Positions 32,288 to 45,145 of a stretch of 64,000 nucleotides of DNA are shown piece by piece. The notes under the pieces are model-generated. The model ran no database searches and had not been told where the DNA came from. It was given only the letters and a program-made list of their open reading frames with translations. The position numbers were made by a program, and so were the translations under genes. This stretch comes from Chimonanthus salicifolius (lineage: Eukaryota > Streptophyta > Magnoliopsida > Laurales > Calycanthaceae), in assembly GCA_013350335.1 (NCBI GenBank), contig CM023540.1, forward strand, positions 45,491,222 through 45,555,221, written 5' to 3'. The first letter of the stretch is position 1; each line of letters starts with the position of its first letter.

Positions 32288-34737
32288 ATACTACCCCCTT
32301 TAAGGAATTTCGCCCTCGAAATTCACATTAGGTTCCTATCTCGTAAGAAAAAAATCCAAGTAAAAACAACTTCTGCACAGCTGAAACTCACTGCCAAACA
32401 AATCTTTCCGCCACAAGATGATGCCACAACACGTGATCCACTGAAACAACCCTGCCCTTCACCATGAACAGTCGAACAACCCAAATAATAGTCTGCATCA
32501 CCATCGAAGCCCACTTTTTCCACCTAACCAATCCCATCTGCTCAATAGTCCTTCTAACCATATCCGGTCTCAATAGAATTGCTTCAAGATCTCTGCCTAA
32601 CACAAAAGCAATTCATACAGTCGGCCACATAGCGCTTCACAAAGAACTGTTAAAATGTCTGCATGTAGCTGTCACCGTGCTCAAGTCCTACCAGGAGTCA
32701 ACAGTCCTTTTAACTCACCCCATAACTAAGAGCGCAAGGCATAAGACATGTCCTCTGAAATCTGCATGGTCTGTCCCGATCGACTATCTATCCACAGATA
32801 GTCCATCGAGCTAAAACACGGTGGAGAATACAACTCTCTTTGTAACAATGTCTGATATGATGTGCAAGACCTAAACCTCGATCTGACACTGTTGGCTCGG
32901 CATCTCTCATAGACTAACTCTCTGCTCAACCCAAACCGGTCAAAAAAAAAAACTCCAAGAAGTCGGGCTTCCTTACTCCAAGGAGATAGGTGAGTTCTAC
33001 CAATCCATCCACTACCATCTGTACCACTAATTCATGATGAAGAAGGAGTTAAAACATCTCCACATGGCACCACTCAAGCTGAGCTACCACCAACCTGCTC
33101 TGAAGAGTCAAGTCGCCATCAGGTCTCATAGCCTAGATGTCTGGTCCACCACCACACATCACACAACCCTAAAGTCTGACTGTCTCTGCACTTGAACGCT
33201 GATTCTCTGGGGTTCTATCAGTCAACACTGGCTGAACCATCTCGTTGCATAGACTGGCCGCTATAGTTTCCGCACCTGATCAACAATCACTCCATGAACT
33301 TCATCCATCACGTCCGCTTCATGCTCAATTCTTCCTGAACAACCAAGTGCTCAAAACCACAGTGATGGGGGATACTCAGAATCTCTCTCAATAATGGAAA
33401 TCTCCAACCCGAGCAAAACACCATCAACGTCCATCCCAAGCTATTAGTGAAAAATTGCACTTATCAATATCAAGTCGTCTCGAATCAGAAACTACCAATT
33501 AATCATCCTGTATCAGCACACAACCATTACCATCCCTGGAAACATCACAATAAGCTGCATACCCACGGCCTGTCTCTGCCTCATCTTAAAAAACCTATCG
33601 TACTACCTGCCGAAACCACATGGCTATATAGCTGCACCTCTGTAATCAAAACTCACATCTGACAAGGTCTCAAATGAAAACACATCCTCGAGAGGCACTA
33701 GGGATCCTCTCAACTGTCTCAAGAAGTCGTCAATCTCCAGTAGAAGAACTTCATCCTACTCTTAAATTTTGTTCAGTCGTCGACCACTGGCACAAAATCT
33801 CACCGAGTCACCTTTCTTTTAGGCTAACCAAGTCGGTATGTCCCCTGACGAAATACCTAGACAATAGGTCTCACCGATTTTAGCCCACAAGTCTAGTCTC
33901 TATGTCCAACACCCCTGTCGATATCATCCCAACGCCTGGCATCCCACTACCCTCTCAATGCAAACTGACTAACAAGCCACACGGTGATTAGATCCCTCAA
34001 CACCCTGGCTGATGGTAAATCACTGCCTCTAAATAGAACACCACTGACGGTTAAGAGATCCGTATTTGGCTATAATACGCTACATGTAATCCTGCACAAT
34101 ATCCGCCAATCACTCCAACGGAGACGTGACAAACAAGGCGTCTCCACCACACATACTCCCAAACTCAAACCACGACGAAACTCAAAGTCATCGAGCGAGT
34201 CACGTATCTGAATCAGGTCAAGTCTCAGAACTAAAAACCAAGGGGCACTATCACATCACTCGCATCAGTAGGATATATCAACCCATACGGGGTGTTGCTG
34301 CCACACTCAGATTACTGCACTGAAGTCGTACTCTGGTCAAATACTCTGACTTCCCGCTAGAAAGATACTTCGGGTCTTCAGCATACACACACTGACAGCG
34401 GAGATAAACAATCTGCTCACCAACACTTGGTTCTCCAAAGTCTCTATCATGGGCAGGGGAATCTCTAAGGTCTTCGGGTTACCATCCTCGGTACGGTTTC
34501 CACTACTCTAACAAGTACTCATTCTCACCACGAGTCAATCCACAAAACGAAAATCTGACCAAGCTCAAGGGCCACCCCATCATGCTTACCACAACAACTT
34601 AGGGAAGTCCAAACACCACCATGGAAATAGGTTCCATCTACCTTATCACATAGGGGATGAACCTAATCTCTGGTCATTATCTCACACATCTCTGACCCAT
34701 GCACAGTCCAAGAGTTGAACCGTGCTCTAATACCAAC
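32288..34737 (-). other. Non-coding internal region of the LARD
   Basis: The 2450 bp lie between the two long LTRs. The minus-strand primer-binding site is at 34724-34735 and the purine tract at 32288-32302. Reading both strands I found no zinc knuckle, protease, reverse-transcriptase, RNase H or integrase motif. Open frames are short and of ordinary chance length. Confidence 0.75.
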
Positions 34738-34808
34738 TGTAACGACCCGTCCCGCTACGGGCACGTTAAAACTGAGACGAACTCCTAAAGTTGATCCAAT
34801 ACAATTTC

Positions 34809-34842
<34 letters not shown>

Positions 34843-37800
34843 CTTTTAAGGGGAGATACCACTCCCGCAACCCACACAGACCATAGCAATCCGCCAATAA
34901 ACCAAAAACTATAAGCATCAGTCATGATTACAAATTATAGCATCATTCTATTATTACATTCATCCAACTTAATGAATTGTACACATATCTTAAATACATT
35001 AGCAAGTCTCCAATTACAAAATAAAACCATGACAAGTACAAAGCTGCAACTCTACGCCCAATGTCTGATTGAGGGTCACTCCGACCCTTCCTCTATGAAG
35101 TACCTGTGAGGCAAGGGGGTGAGCTCTACATGCCCAGTGAGGGAACACATGCATCATAAGTCATCAAGCACACACTGCACATAATCATATGGACATATCA
35201 ATGTCTAAGATATCTACATGCATAACCATACAAATGTGCATCCTACCCTAGCACATAGGCCCACGTCAGCCGGGCCTCTAGGACATCCTCTAACCAACCG
35301 AACACAACTCCCTTACGTGCCCAACCGCAACAGTCCACCCATCCACGGTTCCGCAGACTGATCCTCACTCAGATCAGGGTCTCTAGTCCTCAACTAGACC
35401 TATGACCCTCTCATGACAACCCGCACACATACCACGACCAACTCAAGAATCGGACTCACTAGAGTCTCAAACTGATTACCACATAGGAGTAACCACCTTA
35501 CCAATCCTCAACGAACTGCCAAACAAACTCATCTATGGTCTCATCAACCAAGCACCAGAGTCTCGATAGTCAAACCCATAACCTGGGACCCTATATGCTG
35601 GTCTCCACACGAGTGATGTATCCACCTCTCACAGAATTCTATAGGTCTTCTACCAAGTGAGCCAGCCGAACTCACTCGTTAGGCGCCCATAAATTTCTGG
35701 TGAGTCAACACCCACAACACAAGTTTCAACAATGAATCCCAATACTATAACCGCAGGTAAACACACAACCACAGCGCACCACAGGCTGTCCCACCATACA
35801 GGTGTCCTAGCCTAGAATATCTCATCACATCACATTGCACCACCCCTCAATCAATGAGCGGGCGAGCACATCCTCGGCCTACTCGGTCATCCGGGGAATC
35901 ACAAACCATACCAGCGGAATTTGTCCCTCACCGCATCGTCCCTCGACCTAGGCGAGCACCTCCTTAGCCTACTCAGTTATCCAGGGAATCACAAACCATA
36001 TCAAGGGGAGTTGTCCCTCACCGCATCGTCCCTCGACCAAGGCAAGCACCTCCTCAGCCTACTCGGTCATCTAGGAAATCACAAACCCTACCAGCGGGAG
36101 CTGTCCCTCACCGCATCGTCCTTCGACCTAGGCGAGCACCTCCTCAGCCTACTCGATCATTTAGGGATCACAACTATGCCAGCGGGAGCTGTCCCTCACC
36201 GCTCCGTCCCTCGATCTAGGCGAGCACCTCCTCAGCCTACTCGGTCATCCAGGGAATCACAAACCATACCAGCAGGAGTTGTCCCTCACCGCTTCGTCCC
36301 TCGACCTAGGCGAGCACCTCCTCAGCCTACTCGGTCATCTAGGGATCACAACTATGTCAGCGGGAGCTGTCCCTCACCGCTCCGTCCCTCAACCTAGGCG
36401 AGCACCTCCTCAGCCTACTCGGTTATCCAGGGAATCACAAACCATACCAGCGGGAGCTGTCCCTCACCGCATCGTCCCTCGACCTAGGTGAGCACCTCCT
36501 CAGCCTACTCGGTCATTTATGGATCACAACTATGCCAATGGGAGCTGTCCCTCACAGCTCCGTCCCTTGACCTAAGCGAGCACCTCCTCAGCCTACTCGG
36601 TCATCCAGGGACCACAAGGCATACTGGCAGGAGCTATTCCTCACCGTACCATCCCTCGACCTAGGCGAGCACCTCCTCAACCCACTCGGTCATCTAGGGA
36701 TCACCTCACCTGTCACACATTGGGGTATCGGAACCGCAAGGGGCTTCTAAGGTTATCTTGGGTGAACCAACATTCAGACTGATGGCCTATCTAGGGTTAA
36801 CATAATTACTTCCCAGTTAATCCTTATCTGGGACTCCCAGGCACCTTGTTCTCTAACTCAGATTACACCTCTCTCATAGGTGTGTCTGAGAAATACTAGA
36901 CGGACCGACCATTTGATCCATGCAAGGGGGTACAACTATCCATTTCTAATCACAAGGGAGTCTGAATCCCAACCACGCGTCCACTGTGCGGTCCCACATA
37001 ACATCCGCACCCTAACTACCCGACAAACTAGGGGGAGTCTCTAGATCCTGATGTGGCCTAGTACCCATGCCCCACCGGCATCCCACATATGCTAGCTATA
37101 TGCATGTACAAATACCGCTACACATACTATTAACATAGTTCATTGTATAATAATCAGATGCATATATATATCATTATCTATCACGGGTTGGCATGTTAAC
37201 ATCCAAGCATGTTATGACGTCTAGCAGTCCAAACTAATCATCATATAGTCATATGGCGTTTTATCACCACATTACATCACACCATGATCAAACATATACC
37301 ACTACATATCATATATTCACATGCTGACATCTTAACATATTATCAACCAAAATAAACTCTGATCATGTCGCCACACAATCAATCAATTATGACATCAATT
37401 AATCAATTCATATATGCCTCTGCGGGCATCGGATACGAATACACCCGGATAGGGGCCCGCCACATAATGGTATCAACAGTTCCCTTGCCGAGTGGCTCAT
37501 AATACCGAAGACCCCCATTCGCTTCATTTTGTACCCGCACATTTGATAGGGAAGTAAGATGCATAGATGCATGCTAAAAGTGGTGGTAAGTTCCCTCACC
37601 TATGTGTGTCTTTCGAAATCCAAGATATAAGACAGGCTGCAAGGTTGGGGAAGCGATGCACGGGCTACAGGGCTAAATAAACCGAGACGGGTCCGCAAGG
37701 CCGAGACGATCCCACAGATCCGGCTAGAAATGGTCTTGCATGCGGTCCAAAAACGATCTCTAAAATGGGCCAAGAACGAACACAAAACAAACCTGAAACG

Positions 37801-38726
37801 GGCCTAAGAAGGGCATGGGCCGGGCCCGAAATGAGATGGGCCTGAAACTGGCCGGGCTGAGAGACGAACTGGCCACGAGCTGCTGGGCTTGGGCTAAATT
37901 GGGTCTAGCTTGAAAACTGGGACTGGAACTCGGGCCCAAAACTGAACCCAGCTGAGTCAACTCGGTGACTTGATCGAGTTGGCTCAGTAACCCGCCAGAA
38001 AACAGGGAAAAGAAGAGAAAGAGAAGAAAAAGAGGACACCAGAGAGATGGAGGGGAAAGCGAAGGGAAAAGGAGAAGGAAATGAGAGAAGCTCGAAGGAG
38101 GGTTACCTGAGATCGGCCACGATTGAGGAATCCGACTTAGGACGGCGTCAAATCCAGCGACTGAAGGTGGAGGGAGGGTCGCTGCAAACTGGAGTCGGCG
38201 GATCCGGGCTGAAATCGCAATCGGAGGCAGAATCTGAAAGGCGGACAGAGGAAGGGAAGGAAGAGAGAAGAAGGAGAGGGGAGGGAAGGGAGTGGCGGCG
38301 GCGGCTGAAGGAGAGCTAGGGTTTGATGAAAGGAGGGGGGAAAAGAAGATGAGAAGAGAGGGTGGAGATGCTGCTGCGGCGGCACTATAGCTATGCGCTA
38401 CAGTGCTGCCGAAAACGGGATTTTAAGGGAGGGGTTAGGTTTAGGGTTTCCTTTCTTTCTTTCATTTTTTTTTCTTTAAATAAAAATCTTCAATTTCCAA
38501 AATATTTAAAAAAAAACTTGAAGTCAAATGAAAAACGTCGGGGGAAAAAAACGTGTGATTTTCAAACTTTTAATTATGACAGAAAATTCAATAATTCAAA
38601 ATTACCAAATTGCCCTCTGAGTCTCTGAACTCAAAATCGAGCAAACCAGGGCCCACCACAGAGCCCACACTCACCCTACTGCTACCAAGACCCTAAAACT
38701 CCGAAAAATCGGGTCGGGTCATTACA
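34738..38726 (-). repeat. LARD 5' LTR (right), uninterrupted
   Basis: The 3989-bp repeat begins TGTAACGACCCGTCCC and ends GTCATTACA on the plus strand. It has an AT microsatellite at about 34810-34841, longer than in the sister LTR, and the 88-90-bp tandem array at 35870-36715. The empty target of element B is near 37530. Confidence 0.92.
35870..36715 (+). repeat. 88-90-bp tandem repeat in the right LARD LTR
   Basis: About nine or ten units are of the same two types as in the left LTR, so this array is one or two units longer. The difference in unit number accounts for much of the length difference between the two LTRs. Confidence 0.8.
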
Positions 38727-38731
38727 TAATG

Positions 38732-38879
38732 TATACAAATAAATATAATAAACAGGAATAAAATGTCAGAAACGCTATCATGAGTACTCAAGTGTCAAAA
38801 TTACAGATACATACATAAAGCAGTTCAAAATAATACATCAAAATACATCATGATGGGTTGCCTTCAAAACCCATTCATT
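38732..38879 (-). other. Copia 3' non-coding region
   Basis: This AT-rich stretch lies between the LARD target duplication and the end of the copia RNase H reading. It continues the 25660-25960 segment. Confidence 0.6.
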
Positions 38880-40370
38880 GGCATGTTCCTTAAAGGTATT
38901 TATAGGCAACCATTTCGTTAACGGATCTACAATCATAAGCTGTGTCCTGATATGTTCAATTGACATTGTCCATTTCTGAACCTCTTATTTCACGACAGAG
39001 TACTTCAATTCCATGTGTTTCGATCCACTAGAGTACTTGTCGTTCTTGGAGAAGAAAACTGCTACAGAATTATCACAATGAATTCTCAGCGGCCTGGCAA
39101 TACTGTAAACAATTCCAAGTCCTGAGATAAAGTTCCGCAGCCACATCCTTTGAATAGTGGCCTCATAGCACAGCACAAATTCTGCCTCCATGGTAGATGT
39201 TGTAATAATAGCCCGTTTGGCACTTTTCATTAGATTGCTCCATTAGCCATAAGGAACAAATAACCAAACGTTGACTTTCTGCTATCAACGCATCTATCAA
39301 AGTCCGAATCCGAGTAGCGAATGACCTCGAGATTCTCGGATCTCCTAAATGTGAGCATGAAGTCCTTGGTACCCTGTAAATATCTCATAGCTTTCTTTGG
39401 AGCTTTCCAGTGATCCATTCCAGGGTTACTTTAATATCTGCCCAGCATACTGACGGCGAATCTGATGTCTGATCTAGTACAGGTCTGTGCATACATGAGA
39501 CTACCCACTGCTGAAGCATAAGGTATTTCTTCCATTTGTTTTTTTTCTAGTTCATTCTGCGAACATTACTTAAGATTGAATTTGTCTCCTTTCTGAATAG
39601 GGGCATCTTGAGGGGAACAATTTTACATTCTGAATCTCTCCAAAATTCTTACTATATAGGCTTTTCGAGACAAGGGGGGTTGCCTCTCCCATATCTTTCA
39701 TTTCAAATTGTCCTGAGAGAAACTTCTTGGTTTCATGCATAAGACCAAGATCATTAGTGGCAAGCAAAATATAATCAACGTACAATATCAAAAAGATATA
39801 TTTATTCCCACTGACCTTCAGATATATACACTGATCAATAGTATTTTCTTTAAATCCAAAGAAAGTAAGAGTATCATTGAACTTAAAGTACCATTGCCGG
39901 GAAGCTTGTTTAAGACCATAAATTGACTGCTTAAGTTTGCAAGCCAAATGTTCCCTGCTCTTTATGGAGAAACATTTAGGTTGATCCATATATACATCCT
40001 CATCTAGATCACCATTTAAAAAAATGATTTTCACATCCATTTGGTGTAAGTGTAAATCATAATGAGCCACCAAAACTATAATAATTCTGAAAGAGTCTTT
40101 CTTGGATACAGGGGAGAAAGTTTATTTATAATCAATGCCATCCTTTTGAGTGAACCCTTTGGCCACAAGTCTGTCTTTATACCGTTCGATATTGCCCTTT
40201 GAGTCTGGTTTAGTTTTGAAGACCCATTTATATCCAACTTTCATGTATCTATGGGGCAATTCTACTAAGTCCCAGACTTCATTCTGGTCCATGGATTTCA
40301 ATTCATCTTTCATGGCATCCATCAATTTATCAGAATTTACATATTTTATGGCTTCTTCATAAGTGACCAA
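38880..40370 (-). pseudogene. Copia reverse transcriptase and RNase H, broken
   Basis: The minus strand begins YEEAIKYVNSDKLMDAMKDE and shows VWDLVELPHRYMKVGYKWVF, LHQMDVKIIFLNGDLDEDVY (first catalytic Asp), KLKQSIYGLKQASRQWY and LYVDYILLATND, where the catalytic YVDD has become YVDY. RNase H follows with STMEAEFVLCYEATIQRMWL, RIHCDNSVAV and SGSKHMELKYSVVK, and a tail MSIEHIRTQLMIVDPLTKWL in the same frame after a stop at 38985. Stops lie at 40122 and 39570, with frame changes between 39570 and 39230. These two enzymes would make and process the cDNA. The YVDY change and the stops make them inactive. Confidence 0.9.
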
Positions 40371-40519
40371 ATCTTTAATAGCCTCTAGATCATATTCCGA
40401 CTATTGTAGATATACCACATAATGATTCGAAATAGCAGGTCTCATTTGTTTTTGAGACCTTCTTAAGGCTACTTCTTGTGGTTGTTCTATTATCTGCTCA
40501 TCAGTGGTTATTATATTAT

Positions 40520-41625
40520 CTACTCATTAGTGGTGACAGTCTTTTCCTGTTGGAGTAATTGACCATTCAAGTGTTGTGTTGTATCATTAGGTCGTTCAAT
40601 AACATTAGGAACAACTACAACACTTCTTAAAGTTATGGGTAGAGGGACTTGTACCCTCATTTCTTTTATAGATACATTTCTCATAATATCACTCCCACTA
40701 ACCTCACCATTCTCTATAAATCTTGCATTTCCTGTCTCAATTATCCTCATCTTATGGTTTGGACAATAAAACCTATACCCTTTGGACTTTTCAGGGTAAC
40801 CGATAAAGTAACCACTGATCGTCCTCTCATCAAGTTTTTTTTCATGTGGATTATAGATTCTAGCTTCCGCAAGATAACCCCACACATGTAGGTGTCTCAA
40901 ATTGGGTTTCCTTCCTGTCCACAGTTCATAAAGAGTTTTAGGAACTAACTTACTAGGAACCCTGTTAAGAATATATATTGCAGTTCTTAAAGCATATATC
41001 CACAACATAATGGGTACGATACCATTGCATAACATGCTCCTAACCGTATTCATAAGTGTACGGTTGCGCCTTTCAATAACACCATTCTGTTGAGACGTAT
41101 CCGGCATTGTATATTGTGCCACTATATCGCAACTTTCTAGCAATTTAGCCAATGGCCCGGGTGTTGACCCGTCTCATCATACTTACCATAGTATTCACCA
41201 CCTCTATCAGATCTAACAATTTTCACCTTTCTATCTAATTGTCTTTCTACTTCAGTGATTAAAATATCTACAGAGTTAACCGCTTGAGATTTATCGTGTA
41301 ACAAATATACATAGTCATAATGTGAAAAACCATCTATAAAAGTGATAAAGTAAGATTCTCTACCAAAAGATGGAACGTCAAATGGGCCACATATATCGGT
41401 ATAGATTAATTCAAGTAGCCATTTACTTCTTGTAGCACCTTTCTTAGTATGTTTGGTCTATTTACCCTTAATACATTCCACACACACTCCTAAATCAGTA
41501 AAGTCAAGATTCTGAAGAATCTCGTATTTAACCAGTCTTTCAATTCTTTCTCAAGAAATATGTCCCCAAACGTTTATGCCATAATTTTGAAGAGTTTTCA
41601 TTAACCAACCCACGTTTAATAACAA
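40520..41625 (-). pseudogene. Copia integrase, broken
   Basis: The pre-integrase zinc-binding segment starts at NENSSKLWHKRLG (about 41570). After a frame change near 41560 come GVCVECIKGK, LELIYTDICGPF (first Asp), KVKIVRSDRGGEYYG (second Asp) and, after another frame change at about 41160, DTSQQNGVIERRNRTLMNTV (the Glu). The D-D-E residues are all present. The C-terminal part, KSKGYRFYCPNHKMRIIETG, leads to a stop at 40520. The order integrase before reverse transcriptase is what separates copia from gypsy elements. Confidence 0.9.
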
Positions 41626-41959
41626 CATTATGATGCAGGGTTAGGACAGTGTTTGCAAAATAATTATCAAGTTTAATACGATAAAGGCCATCAAATAATA
41701 AACTAGATCCGATAAAATAAGAAGATTTAAACAAACTAAAAGCATTACTACCAAATTTACAATGATAGCCATTAAGGTCCAACTTAAAAACAGAAATGAG
41801 ATTTCTAGTTACTGTAGGTACATAAAGACAGTTCAATAAAACCAAATGACAATCAGTATCGAGGAAAATGCGATAAGTTTCAATGGCTTCAATAGATATT
41901 TTTTCCAGGTTGCCCAAGTAAAGGGAGACTTCAGTTGGGTCGATGGTGTAGATTGTAAA

Positions 41960-42892
41960 GTATCACTGCATTATATTAGAAACATGAGTTGTTGCCCCAG
42001 AATCAAGCCACCAAGTGTTAGAGGATACTTCAGTCAAACTAGATTCGAAACATACTGAAATGTAATGAATACCTTTCTTTTTGAACAAATCTCTCATCTT
42101 ATGGCAGTCCTTCTGGAAGTGCCCTTGCTTTTGACAAAAATGACACCTCACACCACCCTTTCCCTTATCATGAGTCTGGGAGCTCGTACTAGACTCATGT
42201 GATTTTGACATAAATTTCTTGAATTTCTTGGCCTTCTTTCCTTTCTTACTGGGCCCTTGAATTGTTAAATGAACTGAGTGGTGACCCATTTGTTTAAGTC
42301 TGGCCTCCTCTTGGATTAACATGCTTAATAGCTCATTGATCTGCCATTTATCTTTCATGGTATTATAATTAATTTGGAATTGCCCATATTGAAGCGATAA
42401 CGAGTTTAGGATGAACTGTACTAGAAATTAGTCATCTACAGTCATACCTAAGCTTGTTAATTAAGCAGCGAAATTTGTCATTTCAATCACATGCTCAGAC
42501 ATGCTATGACTCCCATCGAACTTTATGGTGGTGAGTCTGGCGATGAGAGTCCCGGCTAGGGACTTGTCAGCAGATTTGAACTTATTTTCTACATTCTTAA
42601 GAAATTCTTTTGCATTCTCGGAGGTGGGTAGAGAAGACCTGATGTTGCTGGCTATTGTCATACGCATGAACTTAAGTCTGAGCCTATTTGACTTAACCCA
42701 TGCCTCATGGGCTGACTTCTCTGCAGCCGTACTAGTTTCAGTAATAGTAGGTTTGTCATCGATTAATGCTTTGTCTAGATCAAGTACACCTAAGTTAAAC
42801 TCAATATGTTCTTTCCACTCAGAGAAGAAGTTTAACCCATTCAATATGGGAACAAAGTTAGCGCTGCAAGATACATATAATATCATGATCAC
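41960..42892 (-). pseudogene. Copia gag and protease, broken
   Basis: The start is at 42892. The UBN2/copia-type gag shows NGLNFFSEWKEHIEFNLGVL, AHEAWVKSNRLRLKFMRMTI and MSEHVIEMTNFAA. In-frame stops at 42461 and near 42428 interrupt it, after which FLVQFILNSL and MKDKWQINELLSMLIQEEAR continue in the same frame. A CX2CX4HX4C zinc knuckle, CHFCQKQGHFQKDC, lies near 42130. The protease active site WWLDSGATTHVSN lies near 42000, before a stop at 41963. Gag would form the particle and the aspartic protease would cut the polyprotein. Confidence 0.9.
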
Positions 42893-43789
42893 TATTTAAT
42901 GCTATGAGTTGTACTTAAATTGAAACACATAAATAATAACTTTAACAAATAGTGTTACAGGTGATCTACCTTTGAGTAATCTAATAGTATATTATTTATA
43001 AACATCATGGTGATTCCCAGTCATTGATAGAACTAATTGACAAAATACAGGTGATTAAATATCACTGCCACCTTTGGGTGTCCAAATGAATACTAACCAC
43101 AAGTACCCGTCAACTACCCTATTCCAATCCGTTAACCACTCGAAAAGGTGCACCTTTAGGCCAACCTAATATCTCTATGATTAGGGATTGCGATTTGCAA
43201 AGTCATTATCATTTAATGCTTGGGAAGAGTATTAAATAACATTTATATGACTCGATGTTCAATACATTTCGATTGGACCACTTTGGTGGCTACCGAATCA
43301 TATCATAATATGAATTCAAGCCAAAGATAATGACTTCACATCATAATTGAATTAAATTTTATTTATATTTAATTCATCGAACACATAGTGTATCATAAGG
43401 TGTTCTTATAATAATCAAGATATCATAATGTATCAATTTCTTATTGTGTTATTCAACAATCAATTGATTGTTATACGACTGATACCCCAATCGGTCGTTT
43501 CAATTATTCAACCGTTATGTGACTGATATTGTAATAAGTCGACAATTAAATGCCTTTCAGTCGACTTTAAAAAAAATCAGCCTGCTCTCCAATGCATTCG
43601 GATAAATTTTACATTTACTGTCGGTTCGACTAACATTGATCTGGGTTTTTCATATTTGAGAGCTTTCTTCTTCCTCCGAATTTCAATATTTAATTTTGGA
43701 AAAATAAAATACTGAAAATAAAATTCTTCTACCAAAAATATTTAGTGAAAATATCAATGATTCATAAAACCTTGCGCTCTGATACCAAT

Positions 43790-44353
43790 TTTTAGACTCT
43801 TATTTGTATGGGATTGAGATTTAGGCAAAAAATCTACAGTTCAATAACATAGAGTTTTCATTATAATACCCAATATATAAATAGTAATTCAATCCTCTGT
43901 CATTATTACACAAGACCTTGAATCATTTATATTTTACAGAAATATCATAGTCATAATGCAGAAATTAATAAATCATAATATAAACCATACCAGAGTCCAT
44001 CGCTTAATTAATTGACGCTTTCAGTGTTAATCTTTGAGTGTATTTGTTATGGATAATTCCTACAAATACAATGCAAAATGGAGAAATAGATGCCTTGGAT
44101 TTCTCTCAATTTCTCTTCCTTAATTCTCTGTTTTCATGTGCCTTAGGTGATGGAAATTTTGTTACAGAGAAAAACTGTAATGAGCAGAGAGAGGACCCTT
44201 GGCAGTTATGTTCTCTTTAATATCTCTTCCCATCAAAGAGGTTGTAACCAACCCATCTCTTCATAACTGCCGTGTCCTTTATTTTGAATATGGGTCCATG
44301 GTTTTGACTTAATTTAAATGGGTTTTCATAATGTGGGTCAATAAAGTATTACA
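43790..44353 (-). repeat. Copia 5' LTR (right)
   Basis: The 564-bp repeat is the partner of 25079-25659. Its outermost base pair at the internal edge is mutated (TTTTAGACTC against TGTTAGACTG). The primer-binding site TTGGTATCAGAGC lies next to it at 43776-43788 on the minus strand. Confidence 0.9.
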
Positions 44354-44510
44354 GTCCTTTGAGCATGTGCAAGCCTCACAATCCTACACACACCGAGTAA
44401 GCAACTACGGAGAGTGGCCCAAAGGGATTTGAGCATGAATCGAACTCAAGACTTCTCTTCATGAGGGGAGCTTCTTGACCGTCAGGCCAATCCCCTCTGA
44501 GTTAATAAAA
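44354..44510 (-). repeat. SINE copy 7, head part, beyond the copia element
   Basis: On the minus strand: a box-A-like TTGGCCTGACGGTCAAGAAG, box B GAGTTCGATTCATG, then GGGCCACTCTCCGTAGTTG and GAGGCTTGCACATGCTCAAA, up to the copia border. It joins with 25008-25078 to make one SINE of the usual length. Confidence 0.75.
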
Positions 44511-44702
44511 AGTATTGAAATTTGATTGATACCTCTATAACTCATCAATCTTTGATTAGATAACATGCATCAAAATATGTCGTGTGCCCAATTCATGACG
44601 GCCTGATCCTCACAAGTTCTATGTTCCCATGGAATAGACCAGGGATACCATAGATTGCTGTTGATAGTGCAAGTTCAATTAATAATAGAAGCACAGCCAT
44701 CA

Positions 44703-44935
44703 ATAATCTTTTTTTTTTTTTTTTGAGTGATAACAAAAGATTCCATTAAAAAAAAAGGATACAAAGTAAGCAACCAGAAAAAGCGAAAAATAAAAACATA
44801 AAAGATCAAAACATTGAAGCAACATAAGACAAAAGAACTCATAAAAAGAAGACTCCCTCAAAAAGATTGCTAACTTTCAACTTGGACAAAATAATCTACC
44901 ACTCCGTAATGGACCATACCACATGAATTGACTTA
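44703..44935 (-). mobile_element. LINE 3' end, truncated
   Basis: An A tail on the minus strand (Ts at 44709-44725) is preceded by a short 3' region and a worn RNase H end resembling the VADYFAKM... end at 15907-15990. Its layout matches the LINE at 15783-16370. The 5' end is lost. Confidence 0.6.
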
Positions 44936-45145
44936 GTGGCTATTTATATAATTGAATTTGGGTGAATTGAAACTTTGCTATGACTGCAACAAGGTACTTC
45001 ACTGCAATAAATACAGTCCTCTGTTTAACTATCAAAATCTAATCATAGTGAAATGAATTGTATAAAGGGGAAAAGCTCTGAGAGCAGAAAACCATACAAA
45101 AATCAAAAGAGCAGAAGAATGGTCAAACTGGATATTTTCAACAAC

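Larger units (their letters stand above)
25961..38726 (-). mobile_element. LARD-like LTR retrotransposon with nearly 4-kb LTRs and no coding domains
   Basis: The left LTR is 25961-32287 (3.8 kb without its insertion) and the right LTR is 34738-38726 (3989 bp). They begin TGTAACGACCCGTCCC and end GTCATTACA. The target duplication TAATG is perfect (25956-25960 and 38727-38731). Orientation is minus: the primer-binding site TGGTATTAGAGC (34724-34735) differs at one base from the Met-tRNA type, and a purine tract AAAGGGGGTAGTA lies at 32288-32302. The 2450-bp internal region shows no gag or pol motif in any frame. Long LTRs with a non-coding interior fit large retrotransposon derivatives, which depend on a partner element. 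It lies within the copia element. Confidence 0.9.
25079..44353 (-). mobile_element. Ty1/copia LTR retrotransposon split by a nested retrotransposon
   Basis: The LTRs are 25079-25659 and 43790-44353 and align over their length with point differences. The target duplication GTCCT is perfect (25074-25078 and 44354-44358). Orientation is minus. The primer-binding site beside the right LTR reads TTGGTATCAGAGC (43776-43788), complementary to initiator Met tRNA. A purine tract ATGGGCAAGAGGGAGA (25660-25675) precedes the left LTR. Domain order gag, protease, integrase, reverse transcriptase, RNase H defines Ty1/copia. A 12.8-kb insertion (25961-38726) lies in its 3' part; without it the element is about 6.5 kb, of normal length. 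All coding parts are broken. Confidence 0.93.
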
